The position numbers were made by a program, and so were the translations under genes. Below, piece after piece: positions 15,215 to 27,181 of a stretch of 57,976 nt of DNA (the stretch's first letter is position 1; each line of letters opens with the position of its first letter). The notes under the pieces were generated by a model. That model did no database searches, had not been told where the DNA came from, and worked only from the letters and a program-made list of their open reading frames with translations. The stretch is from Oculatellaceae cyanobacterium Prado106 (GTDB taxonomy: Bacteria; Cyanobacteriota; Cyanobacteriia; Elainellales; Elainellaceae): assembly GCA_025454315.1 (NCBI GenBank), contig JALOOP010000005.1:1-57976 (forward strand). The letters run 5' to 3'.

Positions 15215-18200
15215 ATGAGTAACCTAACCCAATCCGCACCCGTTTTTACCCTACCAGACCTAGTAGAAATTCAGCGGGCGAGTTTTCGCTGGTTCTTAGA
15301 AGAAGGTTTAATCGAAGAATTAGACAGCTTCTCGCCCATCACAGACTACACCGGAAAGTTGGAGTTGCACTTCCTGGGCAAAGACTATCGGCTGAGGCGG
15401 CCTAAATATGACGTAGACGAAGCCAAGCGGCGGGACAGCACCTATGCCGTGCAAATGTATGTTCCCACCCGTCTGATTAATAAGGAAGACGGCACGATCA
15501 AAGAACAAGAAGTCTTCATCGGCGATTTGCCGCTGATGACCGATCGTGGCACCTTCATTATCAATGGCGCTGAGCGCGTCATCGTCAACCAAATCGTCCG
15601 TAGCCCTGGCGTTTATTACAAAAAAGAAATCGACAAAAATGGACGCAGCGCCTTCAATGCCAGCCTGATCCCCAACCGGGGCGCATGGCTGAAGTTTGAA
15701 ACGGATAAAAACGACCTCGTCTGGGTGCGGATCGACAAGACCCGCAAACTCTCAGCCCAGGTTCTCCTCAAAGCTCTGGGGCTCAGCGACGGCGAAATCT
15801 TCGATGCCCTACGCCACCCCGAGTACTTCCAAAAAACCATCGAAAAAGAAGGCCAATACAACGAAGAAGAAGCCCTCATGGAGCTATACCGGAAACTCCG
15901 TCCCGGTGAGCCTCCCACGGTTTCTGGCGGTCAACAGCTACTGGATTCCCGCTTCTTTGACCCCAAGCGCTATGACTTGGGCAAAGTCGGACGCTACAAG
16001 CTCAACAAAAAGCTGCGGCTGAATGTCCCGGAAGCAACCCGGATTCTGACCCCCCAGGACATTCTGTCGGCGATCGACTACTTAATCAACCTGGAATTTG
16101 ACCTGGGCAGCATCGATGACATTGACCACTTGGGCAACCGCCGGGTGCGCTCGGTCGGTGAACTGCTGCAAAACCAGGTGCGGGTCGGCCTCAACCGTCT
16201 GGAGCGCATCATCCGAGAACGGATGACCGTTTCCGATGCCGATGCCCTCACCCCAGCCTCCCTGGTCAACCCCAAACCCTTGGTTGCTGCGATTAAGGAA
16301 TTCTTTGGGTCTTCTCAGCTCTCCCAGTTTATGGATCAAACCAATCCCCTAGCTGAGCTAACCCACAAGCGCCGTCTCAGTGCCCTCGGCCCAGGCGGTC
16401 TAACTCGTGAACGGGCAGGCTTTGCCGTGCGAGACATTCACCCCTCCCACTATGGCCGCATCTGCCCGATTGAAACGCCAGAAGGTCCCAACGCGGGGCT
16501 GATTGGTTCACTGGCCACCCATGCCCGTGTCAACGCCTATGGCTTCATCGAAACGCCCTTTTTCTATGCGGAAAATGGCCGAGTGCTGAAGGAACGACCT
16601 CCCGTCTACATGACCGCAGATGAAGAAGATGATCTGCGGGTGGCAGCCGGAGACGTGGCTATGGATGAGAATGGCTACATTCTGGGTGAACAAGTCCCCG
16701 TCCGCTATCGACAGGAGTTCACCACCACCACGCCCGATGAGGTGGACTATGTAGCGATCTCTCCGGTGCAAATCATCTCGGTGGCGACTTCGCTGATTCC
16801 GTTCCTAGAGCATGACGACGCTAACCGTGCCCTGATGGGTTCCAACATGCAACGGCAGGCAGTCCCCCTGCTCCACCCTGAGCGTCCCCTAGTGGGCACC
16901 GGGCTAGAAGCCCAGGCGGCGCGGGACTCGGGGATGGTAATCGTTAGCCGGACGGATGGAGAAGTCACCCATGTGGATGCCAACCGCATCCGGGTACGTC
17001 CTCCCGAAGGCCATGAAATTGAATACCAGTTGCAGAAGTATCAGCGATCGAACCAGGACACCTGTCTTAACCAGCGCCCGATCGTCTTCTCCGGTCAGCG
17101 CGTCGTGGCCGGACAAATTCTGGCCGATGGTTCTGCCACAGAAGGCGGCGAACTGGCGCTAGGACAAAATGTCCTGGTGGCCTACATGCCCTGGGAAGGC
17201 TACAACTACGAGGACGCGATCCTGATCAGCGAACGCCTGGTGGCAGACGATGTCTACACCTCGATTCACATTGAGAAGTACGAGATTGAAGCCCGTCAAA
17301 CCAAGCTGGGTCCCGAAGAAATTACCCGAGAAATTCCCAACGTCGGGGAAGATGCCCTGCGTCAACTGGATGAAACGGGGATTATTCGCATCGGGGCTTG
17401 GGTCGAGTCCGGCGACATTCTCGTGGGCAAGGTCACGCCGAAAGGGGAATCGGATCAGCCACCGGAAGAAAAGCTGCTGCGCGCCATTTTCGGGGAAAAG
17501 GCCAGAGATGTCCGAGACAACTCCCTGCGGGTGCCAAACGGTGAAAAAGGCCGTGTGGTGGATGTCCGAGTCTTCACCCGAGAGCAGGGCGACGAACTGC
17601 CGCCCGGTGCCAACATGGTCGTTCGGGTCTATGTCGCCCAAAAGCGCAAGATTCAGGTGGGCGACAAAATGGCGGGTCGTCACGGCAATAAGGGAATTAT
17701 TTCCCGGATTCTGCCTGTCGAAGACATGCCCTATCTGCCGGATGGGACGGCGATCGACATTGTTCTCAACCCGCTGGGGGTACCTTCTCGGATGAACGTC
17801 GGTCAGGTGTTTGAATGTCTTCTGGGTTGGGCAGGACATAACCTGGATGCCCGATTCAAGATGATTCCCTTTGACGAGATGTACGGCGAAGAGGCTTCCC
17901 GGTTGACCACCCACGGCAAAATTATGGAAGCGCGGGATCGCACCGGGCAAGACTGGGTATTCAACCCCGATAATCCTGGCAAAATCCAAGTCTACGATGG
18001 GCGCACGGGTGAACCCTTCGATCGCGCTGTTACCGTAGGCAAAGCCTACATGCTGAAACTGGTTCACCTGGTTGACGACAAGATCCACGCCCGTTCTACC
18101 GGCCCCTACTCGCTGGTTACCCAACAGCCATTGGGCGGTAAGGCACAGCAGGGTGGCCAACGCTTCGGCGAAATGGAAGTTTGGGCGCTGGAAGCCTTCG

Positions 18201-18517
18201 GTTCAGCCTACATTCTGCAAGAACTGTTGACCGTGAAATCGGACGACATGCAAGGGCGGAATGAGGCACTGAATGCGATCGTCAAAGGCAAAGCGATTCC
18301 TCGACCCGGTACGCCCGAATCCTTCAAGGTGTTGATGCGAGAGCTTCAGTCCCTCTGTTTGGACATTGCGGCACACAAGCTGCAAACCCAGGAGGACGGC
18401 AGCAGTCGCGATATTGAGGTTGACCTGATGGCGGATGTCGGCAACCGTCGCACCCCCTCTCGTCCTACCTACGAGTCCATTTCCGCTAGCGAAGACATGG
18501 AAATGGAAGAGGAATAG
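15215..18517 (+). CDS. rpoB: DNA-directed RNA polymerase subunit beta
   Basis: 1100 residues from the ATG at 15215 ([20 protein letters not shown]), preceded by AGGAG; the frame opens four codons earlier at a TTG that is not a family start. Beta-subunit landmarks in order: [24 protein letters not shown], the fork region [68 protein letters not shown] and the C-terminal [24 protein letters not shown]-type clamp segment. It forms the polymerase active centre with RpoC1 and RpoC2. The length is normal for cyanobacteria, which lack the large beta insertions of proteobacteria. Confidence 0.98.
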   Translation: MSNLTQSAPVFTLPDLVEIQRASFRWFLEEGLIEELDSFSPITDYTGKLELHFLGKDYRLRRPKYDVDEAKRRDSTYAVQMYVPTRLINKEDGTIKEQEVFIGDLPLMTDRGTFIINGAERVIVNQIVRSPGVYYKKEIDKNGRSAFNASLIPNRGAWLKFETDKNDLVWVRIDKTRKLSAQVLLKALGLSDGEIFDALRHPEYFQKTIEKEGQYNEEEALMELYRKLRPGEPPTVSGGQQLLDSRFFDPKRYDLGKVGRYKLNKKLRLNVPEATRILTPQDILSAIDYLINLEFDLGSIDDIDHLGNRRVRSVGELLQNQVRVGLNRLERIIRERMTVSDADALTPASLVNPKPLVAAIKEFFGSSQLSQFMDQTNPLAELTHKRRLSALGPGGLTRERAGFAVRDIHPSHYGRICPIETPEGPNAGLIGSLATHARVNAYGFIETPFFYAENGRVLKERPPVYMTADEEDDLRVAAGDVAMDENGYILGEQVPVRYRQEFTTTTPDEVDYVAISPVQIISVATSLIPFLEHDDANRALMGSNMQRQAVPLLHPERPLVGTGLEAQAARDSGMVIVSRTDGEVTHVDANRIRVRPPEGHEIEYQLQKYQRSNQDTCLNQRPIVFSGQRVVAGQILADGSATEGGELALGQNVLVAYMPWEGYNYEDAILISERLVADDVYTSIHIEKYEIEARQTKLGPEEITREIPNVGEDALRQLDETGIIRIGAWVESGDILVGKVTPKGESDQPPEEKLLRAIFGEKARDVRDNSLRVPNGEKGRVVDVRVFTREQGDELPPGANMVVRVYVAQKRKIQVGDKMAGRHGNKGIISRILPVEDMPYLPDGTAIDIVLNPLGVPSRMNVGQVFECLLGWAGHNLDARFKMIPFDEMYGEEASRLTTHGKIMEARDRTGQDWVFNPDNPGKIQVYDGRTGEPFDRAVTVGKAYMLKLVHLVDDKIHARSTGPYSLVTQQPLGGKAQQGGQRFGEMEVWALEAFGSAYILQELLTVKSDDMQGRNEALNAIVKGKAIPRPGTPESFKVLMRELQSLCLDIAAHKLQTQEDGSSRDIEVDLMADVGNRRTPSRPTYESISASEDMEMEEE

Positions 18518-18696
18518 GCTCTATTTCAGGGTGGTTGGGTTTGAGGTCTGCTCCAAGCCACAAGATTGAGCGGCTAAAAACCCGATCGCCCGATCGCCCC
18601 CACTGGATCGAACCAACGGCCAGATCTAACCCCCTGGCTATCAGAACTGCCTAAAGAATTGCCTAAATTGCTCAATATAAAAGGAAGTAAGCAGCG

Positions 18697-20571
18697 ATGC
18701 CAAAGCTAGAACAGCGGTTTGACTACGTCAAAATTGGTCTGGCATCTCCCGATCGCATTCGGCAATGGGGAGAGCGGACGTTACCGAATGGCCTGGTCGT
18801 CGGCGAAGTAACGAAACCCGAAACGATCAACTATCGAACGCTGAAGCCGGAGATGGATGGTCTTTTCTGCGAACGCATCTTTGGCCCCGCGAAGGATTGG
18901 GAATGCCACTGTGGCAAATACAAGAGAGTCCGTCACCGGGGGATTGTCTGCGAACGCTGCGGCGTTGAAGTTACTGAATCCCGCGTCCGGCGACACCGCA
19001 TGGGCTACATCAAACTGGCCGCTCCGGTCGCCCATGTCTGGTACCTCAAGGGGATTCCTAGCTACATGGCGATTCTGCTCGATATGCCCCTGCGGGATGT
19101 GGAGCAAATTGTCTACTTCAACTCCTATGTCGTCCTCAACCCCGGCAATGCCGAGAACCTCAGCTATAAGCAACTGCTGACCGAAGACCAGTGGATTGAA
19201 ATTGAAGACCAGCTTTATAGCGAAGATTCTCAGTTGGTAGGCATTGAAGTGGGCATTGGCGCTGAGGCGCTGCAACGTCTGCTGCAAGACCTGGAGCTAG
19301 AAAAAGAAGCCGAGCAACTCCGCGAAGATATCGCCACGGCTAAAGGCCAAAAGCGCGCCAAGCTGATCAAGCGCCTGCGGGTCATTGACAACTTTATTGC
19401 GACGCGATCGCTCCCCTCCTGGATGATCCTCGAAGTCATCCCGGTGATTCCGCCCGACCTGCGCCCGATGGTGCAACTGGACGGTGGTCGCTTTGCCACC
19501 TCCGACTTAAATGACCTCTACCGCCGTGTTATCAACCGTAACAACCGTCTAGCTCGACTCCAGGAAATCCTGGCTCCTGAGATCATCGTCCGCAACGAAA
19601 AGCGGATGCTTCAGGAAGCCGTGGATGCCCTGATCGACAACGGTCGCCGGGGTCGTACCGTCGTCGGTGCCAACAACCGCCCCCTGAAATCCCTCTCCGA
19701 CATCATTGAAGGGAAGCAAGGACGGTTCCGGCAAAACCTCCTGGGCAAACGGGTGGACTACTCCGGACGGTCGGTGATTGTGGTTGGCCCCAAGCTGAAG
19801 ATTCACCAGTGTGGATTGCCTCGGGAAATGGCGATCGAACTCTTCCAGCCCTTCGTCATCCATCGGTTAATCCGGCAGGGCTTGGTCAACAACATCAAAG
19901 CCGCCAAGAAGCTGATTCAGCGCAACGATCCCCAAATCTGGGATGTGTTGGAAGAAGTGATCGAAGGACACCCCGTACTGCTCAACCGGGCACCGACGCT
20001 CCACCGTCTGGGGATTCAAGCCTTTGAACCGATTCTAGTAGAAGGCCGCGCCATTCAAATTCACCCACTCGTCTGTCCCGCCTTCAACGCAGACTTTGAC
20101 GGTGACCAAATGGCCGTCCATGTGCCCCTCTCCCTGGAATCCCAGGCAGAAGCACGCTTGCTGATGCTGGCCTCCAACAACATCCTCTCGCCTGCAACGG
20201 GTAGACCCATCGTCACGCCTAGCCAAGATATGGTGCTGGGCTGCTACTACCTGACGGTCGAAAATCCCAGAGCCACACTGGGCGCTGGTCGCTACTTCTC
20301 CAGCATGGATGACGCGATCATTGCCTACGAACAGCGCCTGATTGATATTCACTCCTACATTTGGGTGCGATTTGAGGGCGAAGTGGAGGGCGATGATTCG
20401 GACATGACGCCAGAGAAAGAGGATCGCTCAGAAGACGGCACCGTGACCAAACTCTATAAGTTCCGCCGAATCCGAGAAGATGCCAACGGAAATCGCATTT
20501 CCCAATACATCAAAACCACGGCAGGACGGATTATCTACAACAAGGCGATTCAAGACGCACTTGTGGGCTAG
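18697..20571 (+). CDS. rpoC1: DNA-directed RNA polymerase subunit gamma
   Basis: 624 residues. In cyanobacteria the beta-prime subunit is split; this gene encodes the N-terminal part. The zinc-binding CHCGKYK...CERCG cluster is near residues 70-88, the lid and rudder regions follow, and the catalytic magnesium-binding [12 protein letters not shown] is near 464-475. GGAAG stands nine bases before the ATG. It lies 179 bp after rpoB and belongs to the same transcription unit. Confidence 0.98.
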   Translation: MPKLEQRFDYVKIGLASPDRIRQWGERTLPNGLVVGEVTKPETINYRTLKPEMDGLFCERIFGPAKDWECHCGKYKRVRHRGIVCERCGVEVTESRVRRHRMGYIKLAAPVAHVWYLKGIPSYMAILLDMPLRDVEQIVYFNSYVVLNPGNAENLSYKQLLTEDQWIEIEDQLYSEDSQLVGIEVGIGAEALQRLLQDLELEKEAEQLREDIATAKGQKRAKLIKRLRVIDNFIATRSLPSWMILEVIPVIPPDLRPMVQLDGGRFATSDLNDLYRRVINRNNRLARLQEILAPEIIVRNEKRMLQEAVDALIDNGRRGRTVVGANNRPLKSLSDIIEGKQGRFRQNLLGKRVDYSGRSVIVVGPKLKIHQCGLPREMAIELFQPFVIHRLIRQGLVNNIKAAKKLIQRNDPQIWDVLEEVIEGHPVLLNRAPTLHRLGIQAFEPILVEGRAIQIHPLVCPAFNADFDGDQMAVHVPLSLESQAEARLLMLASNNILSPATGRPIVTPSQDMVLGCYYLTVENPRATLGAGRYFSSMDDAIIAYEQRLIDIHSYIWVRFEGEVEGDDSDMTPEKEDRSEDGTVTKLYKFRRIREDANGNRISQYIKTTAGRIIYNKAIQDALVG

Positions 20572-20689
20572 GGCGCGCATCGGCAGCCTGTTCCGACAGG
20601 GATTGGCTGCCTACGAACCGATAGTTTTATCGATTCAGATCGATTGATCTCGATCAACTCATCTAGACCAACTTATCTAGACCAACATG

Positions 20690-20721
20690 GTGAAGGTTCT
20701 CATTGGGTTTGGAACCTTCAC
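20690..20721 (+). other. Hairpin in rpoC1-rpoC2 spacer
   Basis: A perfect ten-base stem GTGAAGGTTC / GAACCTTCAC with a 12-base loop and no T-run, 93 bp before the rpoC2 start. A role in mRNA processing or stability is possible. Confidence 0.45.
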
Positions 20722-20813
20722 TCCCAGGAATAACCCATAACTCCAGACGATCGCTTCTAAGGAAACCCGATGGGCGATCGCCTGATTCACGAACTGAGGG
20801 GCTGAGACAGGTC

Positions 20814-23800
20814 ATGGCAGAACAAAATTCAACTCAAAAAACTGGGCAGAAGAACATTTTCCGCAACCGGGTCGTTAGTAAGGGGCAACTCCGCAAGCTG
20901 ATTGCCTGGGCGTTTACCCACTATGGGACGGCCAGGACGGCTCAAATGGCCGATGAACTGAAGGATCTGGGATTTCGATTTGCCACTCGTGCCGGGGTGT
21001 CCATCAGTGTGGAAGACCTACAGGTACCGCCCAGTAAGAAGCAACTTCTGGAAGCTGCCGAAGAGCAAATTCGAGACACCGAAGAACGCTACACCCGAGG
21101 CGAAATCACCGAAGTGGAGCGCTTCCAAAAGGTGATTGACACCTGGAACGGCACCAGCGAAGAACTCAAAGACGAAGTGGTGCGCCACTTTGAATCCAGC
21201 GACCCACTTAACTCGATTTACATGATGGCCTTCTCGGGCGCACGGGGGAACATTTCCCAGGTGCGGCAGTTGGTTGGGATGCGCGGCCTGATGGCTAATC
21301 CGCAAGGGGAAATCATTGACTTGCCAATTAAGACCAACTTCCGCGAAGGGTTGACTGTTACCGAGTACATTATTTCCTCCTACGGCGCACGCAAAGGTCT
21401 GGTAGATACCGCGCTGCGAACCGCAGACTCGGGCTACCTGACCCGTCGTCTGGTGGATGTCTCCCAGGATGTGATTATCCGGGAAATTGACTGTGGCACG
21501 GAGCGGGGCATTCCCGTGGTGGCCATGACCGATGGCGATCGCGTCCTCATCCCCCTTAAGGATCGACTCCTAGGGCGAGTCGCTGCCCGTCCCGTCCTCC
21601 ATCCCGAAACGGGCGAAGTCCTGGTTGAGCGCAACCAGCCAATCTCCGACGACATGGCTCAAGTGATTGGTAAAGCCAAGGTCGATATGGTGTTTGTGCG
21701 ATCGCCCCTGACCTGCGAAGCGACCCGATCGGTCTGCCAAACCTGCTATGGCTGGAGCCTTGCCCATGCATCCCTGGTGGATCTGGGAGAAGCCGTCGGG
21801 ATTATTGCGGCACAGTCCATTGGCGAACCGGGCACCCAGCTTACCATGCGGACATTCCACACGGGTGGTACGTTTACTGGGGAAGTGGTGCCCCAAATTC
21901 GCGCCCCCTATGAAGGGGTTGTGTCCACCAAGCCCAAGCAGTTCCGCTCTCGCCCTTTCCGCACCAGCCATGGGGAAGATGCGCTGATTTTGGAAGTGAG
22001 TGTGGATCTGACGATTGAGGCGGGCGATCGCAAAGAAAAGCACACCCTGCCTTCTGGCTCCATTCTGTTTGCCCCCGATGGCACCAAGACCAAGCTGGGT
22101 CAGGTGTTGGCGGAAATGCCTTCCACCAGCCGCACCCGCAAGGTGACAGAAAAAGCGACCAAGGACGTGGCCTCTGACCTAGCGGGCGAAGTCCAATTTG
22201 CCGAAGTCGTCCCTGAAGAAAAGAAAGACCGTCAGGGCAACACCACGCGGATTGCCCAACGGGGTGGTTTGATCTGGATTCTGTCGGGTGAGGTGTATAA
22301 CCTGCCGCCCGGTGCTGAGCCAGTGGTGAAAAATGGCGATCGCATCGAATCCAACAGCATCCTGGCCGAAACCAAACTAATCACCGAAAACGGCGGGATT
22401 GTCCGGGTGCCGCCCGAAAGCGAAGGCAGCAAAGGTGGCCGTGAAATCGAAATCATCACCGCCTCCGTCCTGCTCAACCAAGCCCGTATCATTGCTGAAA
22501 GCCAACAGGGTCGAGAGCATTACCTGATTGAAACGCAAAACAATCAGCGCTTCTCCCTGATTGCCACCCCCGGCACTAAAGTCACCAGTGGACAAGTCGT
22601 GGCCGAGCTAATTGACAACCGCTACCACACCCAAACGGGCGGCATCATCAAATACTCCGGCCTAGAAGTCGCCAAGCGCGGCAAAGCCAAACAGGGCTAC
22701 GAAGTCGTCCAGGGTGGTACCATCCTGTGGATTCCGGAAGAAGCCCATGAGGTTAACAAGGACATCTCTTTGCTGTTGGTTGAAGATGGTCAGTATGTCG
22801 AAGCGGGTACCGAAGTCGTCAAAGACATTTTCTGTCAGAGCAGTGGCGTTATCGAAGTTACTCAAAAGAACGACATTCTTCGAGAAATTGTCATCAAGCC
22901 TGGTGAAATGCACCTGGCCGACAACCCCGAAGCCGTTCTTGCCAAAGACGGCAGCATTGTTTCCCCCGGCGAAGAAGTGATTCCCGGTCTGACCGTCAAC
23001 GAGCTGCGCTACATGGAATATGTGGAATCGCCCGAAGGCCCCGCCATGCTGCTGCGTCCCGTGACCGAATTCCATGTGCCCGATGAACCCGCCGTGCCCA
23101 GCCAAGCTTCTACCAGTGAAGAGGCAGGGCGACAGATTCAACTGCGCGCCGTCCAACGGATTTCATACAAAGACGGCGAACGAGTCAAGTCGGTCGAAGG
23201 GGTGGAACTGATTCGCACCCAGCTTGTTCTGGAAATCGACAAAGAAGCTGCTCCCCAATTGGCTGCTGACATCGAACTGGTCACCGACGAAAACGACCCC
23301 GAGGTGCTGCGTCTGCAACTGGTCATCCTGGAATCCCTGGTGATTCGTCGGGATGTCTCCGCTGACCAAACCCAGGGCAGCACCAGCACCCGTCTCCTGG
23401 TCAAGGACGGCGATCAAATTGCCCCCGGTGCTGTCGTCGCTCGCACCGAAATTCTTTCCAAAGAAGCCGGTGAAGTGCGCGGTATTCGTCAGGGCAGTGA
23501 GGCCGTGCGTCGCTTGTTAGTGGTTCGTAGCTCTGACCAGCTTCAGGTCGATATCAGCGGCAAAACGCCGACGGCCAAACTCGGTGACCTCCTGGTGGCC
23601 GGAACCGAAATTGCACCGGGCGTTCGTCTGGAAGAATCGGGCAAAGTCGTCGAGATTACCGACACCCATGCCCTGGTTCGCACCGCTCGGCCTTACCGGG
23701 TGTCTAATGGTGCCGTCTTGCACATTGACGATGGTGACCTGGTGCAACGGGGGGACAACCTGGTGCTGCTGGTCTTTGAACGAGCCAAAACGGGGGACAT

Positions 23801-24845
23801 CATTCAGGGTCTACCGAGAATCGAAGAACTCCTAGAAGCTCGTAAACCCAAGGAAGCCTGCATTCTCGCCCGCCGCCCCGGCGTTGCCCAGGTGGTCTAC
23901 AGCGATGATGAATCGGTTGAAATTAAGGTGATTGAAGCGGATGGGGTAATCACTGAGTACCCCCTCGGCCCTGGCCAGAACCTCATGACCATTGATGGTC
24001 AAGAAGTGAAGGCGGGTGAAGCCCTAACCGATGGTCCCGCCAACCCCCACGAGATTCTAGAACTCTTCTTCACCCTGCACCGGGAAACCCAAGGCGTTCA
24101 TGAATCGGCACTCAAGAGCTTGCAGGAAGTGCAAACCTTCCTAGTCAATGAAGTGCAGTCGGTGTATCAGTCCCAGGGGATTGAAATTTCCGACAAGCAC
24201 ATTGAGGTGATTGTCCGCCAAATGACCTCCAAAGGCAGAATCGATGATGGTGGTGACACCACTATGCTGCCTGGAGAGTTGGTCGAACTGCGGCAGATTG
24301 AGCAGGTAAACGAAGCCATGTCCATCACGGGCGGCGCGCCAGCGGAATATACCCCGGTTCTGCTGGGGATTACCAAGGCTTCGCTGAACACCGACAGTTT
24401 CATCTCAGCGGCCAGCTTCCAGGAAACAACGCGGGTCTTGACCGAAGCGGCGATCGAAGGCAAATCCGACTGGCTGCGCGGCCTCAAGGAAAACGTTATC
24501 ATCGGTCGTCTGATTCCGGCAGGTACCGGGTTCAACGCCTACGAGGAAACCGCTAGCGTTGACCTTGACCCGATCTATGAAACGGGCGTTTTTGAAGATG
24601 AACTGGATCTGTCCGATGTCGTCCTTGACGATCGCACAGCCCGCAGCTACGAGCGAGACGGCGGCTTCGACATCTTCCCGACACCCTTCCGCGATCGCCC
24701 CCCCGAAGGAGACTTTGGAGCTAACTACGGCGGAGCCAACCGCGATGCCTTCACCTCCGCCATCCTGGACGACGATGAGGACTTCACCGCTCCAAGTGAT
24801 GATGTCGATGACGATGACATGGACGACGATGAGGATGAGGATTAA
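20814..24845 (+). CDS. rpoC2: DNA-directed RNA polymerase subunit beta-prime
   Basis: 1343 residues from the ATG at 20814 ([20 protein letters not shown]); the 37 codons upstream in the frame are rejected. It is the C-terminal part of split beta-prime. Seen in order: [20 protein letters not shown] near 140-160, the bridge helix [20 protein letters not shown] (about 185-205), zinc cysteines in [11 protein letters not shown] (about 301-311), and the trigger-loop helix [20 protein letters not shown] (about 326-345). The large cyanobacterial SI3 insertion follows, a run of sandwich-barrel-like repeats to about residue 970. The C-terminus is a very acidic Asp/Glu tail (last 35 residues). A bidirectional terminator follows at 25001-25037. 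Confidence 0.97.
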   Translation: MAEQNSTQKTGQKNIFRNRVVSKGQLRKLIAWAFTHYGTARTAQMADELKDLGFRFATRAGVSISVEDLQVPPSKKQLLEAAEEQIRDTEERYTRGEITEVERFQKVIDTWNGTSEELKDEVVRHFESSDPLNSIYMMAFSGARGNISQVRQLVGMRGLMANPQGEIIDLPIKTNFREGLTVTEYIISSYGARKGLVDTALRTADSGYLTRRLVDVSQDVIIREIDCGTERGIPVVAMTDGDRVLIPLKDRLLGRVAARPVLHPETGEVLVERNQPISDDMAQVIGKAKVDMVFVRSPLTCEATRSVCQTCYGWSLAHASLVDLGEAVGIIAAQSIGEPGTQLTMRTFHTGGTFTGEVVPQIRAPYEGVVSTKPKQFRSRPFRTSHGEDALILEVSVDLTIEAGDRKEKHTLPSGSILFAPDGTKTKLGQVLAEMPSTSRTRKVTEKATKDVASDLAGEVQFAEVVPEEKKDRQGNTTRIAQRGGLIWILSGEVYNLPPGAEPVVKNGDRIESNSILAETKLITENGGIVRVPPESEGSKGGREIEIITASVLLNQARIIAESQQGREHYLIETQNNQRFSLIATPGTKVTSGQVVAELIDNRYHTQTGGIIKYSGLEVAKRGKAKQGYEVVQGGTILWIPEEAHEVNKDISLLLVEDGQYVEAGTEVVKDIFCQSSGVIEVTQKNDILREIVIKPGEMHLADNPEAVLAKDGSIVSPGEEVIPGLTVNELRYMEYVESPEGPAMLLRPVTEFHVPDEPAVPSQASTSEEAGRQIQLRAVQRISYKDGERVKSVEGVELIRTQLVLEIDKEAAPQLAADIELVTDENDPEVLRLQLVILESLVIRRDVSADQTQGSTSTRLLVKDGDQIAPGAVVARTEILSKEAGEVRGIRQGSEAVRRLLVVRSSDQLQVDISGKTPTAKLGDLLVAGTEIAPGVRLEESGKVVEITDTHALVRTARPYRVSNGAVLHIDDGDLVQRGDNLVLLVFERAKTGDIIQGLPRIEELLEARKPKEACILARRPGVAQVVYSDDESVEIKVIEADGVITEYPLGPGQNLMTIDGQEVKAGEALTDGPANPHEILELFFTLHRETQGVHESALKSLQEVQTFLVNEVQSVYQSQGIEISDKHIEVIVRQMTSKGRIDDGGDTTMLPGELVELRQIEQVNEAMSITGGAPAEYTPVLLGITKASLNTDSFISAASFQETTRVLTEAAIEGKSDWLRGLKENVIIGRLIPAGTGFNAYEETASVDLDPIYETGVFEDELDLSDVVLDDRTARSYERDGGFDIFPTPFRDRPPEGDFGANYGGANRDAFTSAILDDDEDFTAPSDDVDDDDMDDDEDED

Positions 24846-25000
24846 AGTCTCTTGTCCCACCTAGTCGAAAGATAGGGGGATAGGGGAATGGGGATGGAAT
24901 TCCTAGCCGTTCCCCTGTCTCGAGCAGTGGATGAAACGCTGTTCTGGGCTTAGAACAATCTCTCAAATCTCCCTGAGATTCATTTGAAAATCTGCATTGA

Positions 25001-25037
25001 AAAAGGGTTGCCTGAACTTTAATTCGGCAACCCTTTT
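25001..25037. terminator. Bidirectional terminator, rpoC2 and acyltransferase
   Basis: AAAAGGGTTGCC and GGCAACCCTTTT form a perfect 12-bp stem with a 13-base loop. The A/T ends give a U-run on both strands. It sits between the convergent genes. Confidence 0.9.
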
Positions 25038-25086
25038 CCCTTTAAAGATTGATTTTGACGACAATTGATTCTATTGATCTGGATTG

Positions 25087-26535
25087 CTACTCAATCATTT
25101 GTTCTAGAGCCGTTTGTAGATCCGTGGTACAAGCGGTGATGGCTTGCCGACGACTGGATTGGTAGTCTGACCAGCGATCGCTCACCGACAGAGGTTCTCC
25201 AATCGTCACCTTGACCCGCTGCGACCCCAACTGTGGGCGGGGGAACGGGAATTCTCCCTTTAGCCTTGTGACCACATCCCACAGCAGCAGCAGCGTTTCA
25301 GCGAAGCGTTCACAACTGGGTTGTTCAATCACATAGCGTCCGGTGACGCTGACAAAGGTTTCTGCCAGCCGCATATGCCAGAGATTGAGATTGGCCTCCT
25401 CGGCAACGCGATCGGCCAAACGCCGCTCCACTTCCGGCAACTCATCCAGACTGCTCAAATCTTCTCGATAAATCCAGTCCCAGCCCGCCTGTTCCAAGCG
25501 CCGACAGCGATCGGTCAAGCTGCCATTGGGTTGAACCGCAAAGTACTGTTCTGCCACGGTCAATGCACTATTTAAGAGCGCCTGGAGTCGGGTAGCCAAC
25601 TGTTGATTGGTCGCGAATGCAGAGTCAGGCATAATCTGCGTTTCCGTGGCCGCAGGAGATTTTAGATTTTGGTGATAGAACTTGCTGTAAAACTGCTCCA
25701 TCCGCTCTAGCAAATGGTAGCTCAGCCGCAGAATTCGATGGTAGAGGGCGATCGACCGAGGATCGGTGAGCTTGTCACTCTGAATCAGCAGCCCCCTTTC
25801 TTGGACATCAATCAGCAAGGTCGAGTCGTCACAGACCTTCAACCCAGACTCCACCTCTAACTGGGTCAGCAATTTTTCCATCGCTTCCCAAGGGGCATCT
25901 ATATAGTGATACTGAATCCCGATCGGCAAAATGCACACCTGCTCAGGTCGTCCCGCCTTGGCCAAATCCTCAGCACACCAGAAGCCAAACTGAGCAATCC
26001 CCGGTTCAATTGGACTCAGGATGCCGTTTTGGCCGTTAGTCGCCCCTTCTGGAGCCGCCGCCATGGGAAACTGTCCTTCAGCAAACAACTGTCGCGCCGA
26101 TCGCAATCCTGCCCGATCCACCTTGCCCCGTCGAATCGGCGTACAGCCCATGTGGGCATAGTACCAGCCCACCCCTTTCCCCGCCCAAAGCGGAATGCCC
26201 CGGTCATAGATGAAATGGGCATAGGTGGGAAATTGTAGCGGCACACCCTGTTGCTGAGCCGCCCGAGGCACATGATGGGACAGCAGATAGTTCATCGTCA
26301 CTGGATCGTTGGTGCTGGGATGGCGAAAGGCCATCATGAAGCGGGTTTTGCCCAACTGAAACTGACGATACAGATCCACCAGAATCTCTGAATGGCTGAC
26401 TTCAGCCTCAACAATTCCAGCCCGCCAACGCATCCACCCCGGCAGCAACAACCGAGTGGCCTGATAAACCCAAGGATTAAAGGCCGGAGGAATAAATTCT
26501 AAGGGAGGTTGAACCTGGGTAATGGAATTTGGCAA
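25087..26535 (-). CDS. PlsC-like 1-acyl-glycerol-3-phosphate acyltransferase
   Basis: 482 residues if translation starts at the TTG at 26535, which has GGAGG six bases upstream; the frame extends to another TTG at 26556 without such a site. The acyltransferase motifs are FRHPSTNDPV (the H-x4-D catalytic motif, about residue 75-85), GCTPIRRGK and MAAAPEGATNGQNG (the EG substrate motif, about 165-175). It is longer than a simple PlsC (240-250 residues) because of a helical C-terminal half with no recognised domain, as in several cyanobacterial relatives. It probably acylates a glycerolipid or similar acceptor at the membrane, though no membrane segment is evident. Confidence 0.85.
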   Translation of the reverse strand: MPNSITQVQPPLEFIPPAFNPWVYQATRLLLPGWMRWRAGIVEAEVSHSEILVDLYRQFQLGKTRFMMAFRHPSTNDPVTMNYLLSHHVPRAAQQQGVPLQFPTYAHFIYDRGIPLWAGKGVGWYYAHMGCTPIRRGKVDRAGLRSARQLFAEGQFPMAAAPEGATNGQNGILSPIEPGIAQFGFWCAEDLAKAGRPEQVCILPIGIQYHYIDAPWEAMEKLLTQLEVESGLKVCDDSTLLIDVQERGLLIQSDKLTDPRSIALYHRILRLSYHLLERMEQFYSKFYHQNLKSPAATETQIMPDSAFATNQQLATRLQALLNSALTVAEQYFAVQPNGSLTDRCRRLEQAGWDWIYREDLSSLDELPEVERRLADRVAEEANLNLWHMRLAETFVSVTGRYVIEQPSCERFAETLLLLWDVVTRLKGEFPFPRPQLGSQRVKVTIGEPLSVSDRWSDYQSSRRQAITACTTDLQTALEQMIE

Positions 26536-26846
26536 GGGAGTCCTCCAGGAGTTCAAAGATTGTGTTCAGATTACCCTACTCCGTAAATTACCTGACAACG
26601 CTAAAGCGCGCTGTCACCGTAGGACAGTCCGTCAATTTCTGAAAATTGTCCCCTCACAACCTATTTCACCTTAGAGGTTTGTCAGCATGTTTGCAAACGG
26701 TGCATAGCCAAGCTTATGAGTCTATAACAGACTGCAAACCGGAGCAAGATGCATCAGGCACTCTTTATCTTCAGCTTGCGTCCAATAATCTATTGACAAA
26801 GCAAGTTCACATTTTCGGATCTCTACCCAAATCCCTGTAAAGTATA

Positions 26847-26867
26847 GAACGAACGTTACATTCGTTC
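26847..26867. promoter_or_regulatory. TetR-operator-like palindrome
   Basis: GAACGAA (26847-26853) and TTCGTTC (26861-26867) flank CGTTACA, next to an AAGTATAGAAC promoter-like sequence. This is the look of TetR/AcrR-family operators, but no such regulator is in the window. It may be an orphan operator or chance. Confidence 0.35.
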
Positions 26868-27012
26868 ATTTTGTCACAGTTTATTTGGCCATTGCCTACC
26901 CCCAAAGCAGGTGATTCCCAAGCCCTGGCCACCCTGTCAGGCTTGCAGCAAAGCCAAATTTTAGAAGCAATCGGCATCCTGCAAATGCTGATTCCACTGT
27001 CGTCATATCCTG

Positions 27013-27073
27013 TTCCAGATACTGGGCTCCAGATATTGGGTTCCAGATATTAGGTTCCAGATGCTGTGTTCCA
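27013..27073. repeat. 14-bp tandem repeat, four copies
   Basis: TTCCAGATACTGGG, CTCCAGATATTGGG, TTCCAGATATTAGG and TTCCAGATGCTGTG, then TTCCA, in the 5' region of the GH10-like gene. Confidence 0.85.
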
Positions 27074-27181
27074 CCCCCTGATTTTCGGCGCGGTTAAACC
27101 CCAGGATGCACGGGTGTAGAGTCGCTATTGTTAGCTCTGCCCTGTCATCCCTCCTTGACCCACCTGTAACTTTCCTTCTTT

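Larger units (their letters stand above)
26557..27181. other. Non-coding region with palindrome and tandem repeat
   Basis: No gene is seen. It contains a TetR-operator-like palindrome (26847-26867) without a TetR gene and a 14-bp tandem repeat (27013-27073). A TTGACA at 26793 has no good -10 box at normal spacing. Confidence 0.55.

Noticed and set aside
17159-18160. 333-codon minus-strand frame opposite rpoB
   Set aside because: It is an antisense shadow of a strongly conserved gene with biased codons; no motif and no start site.
26646-27053. Small plus-strand genes (60-64 codons) in the acyltransferase-GH10 space
   Set aside because: No ribosome-binding site; the second frame includes the 14-bp tandem repeat; composition looks random.
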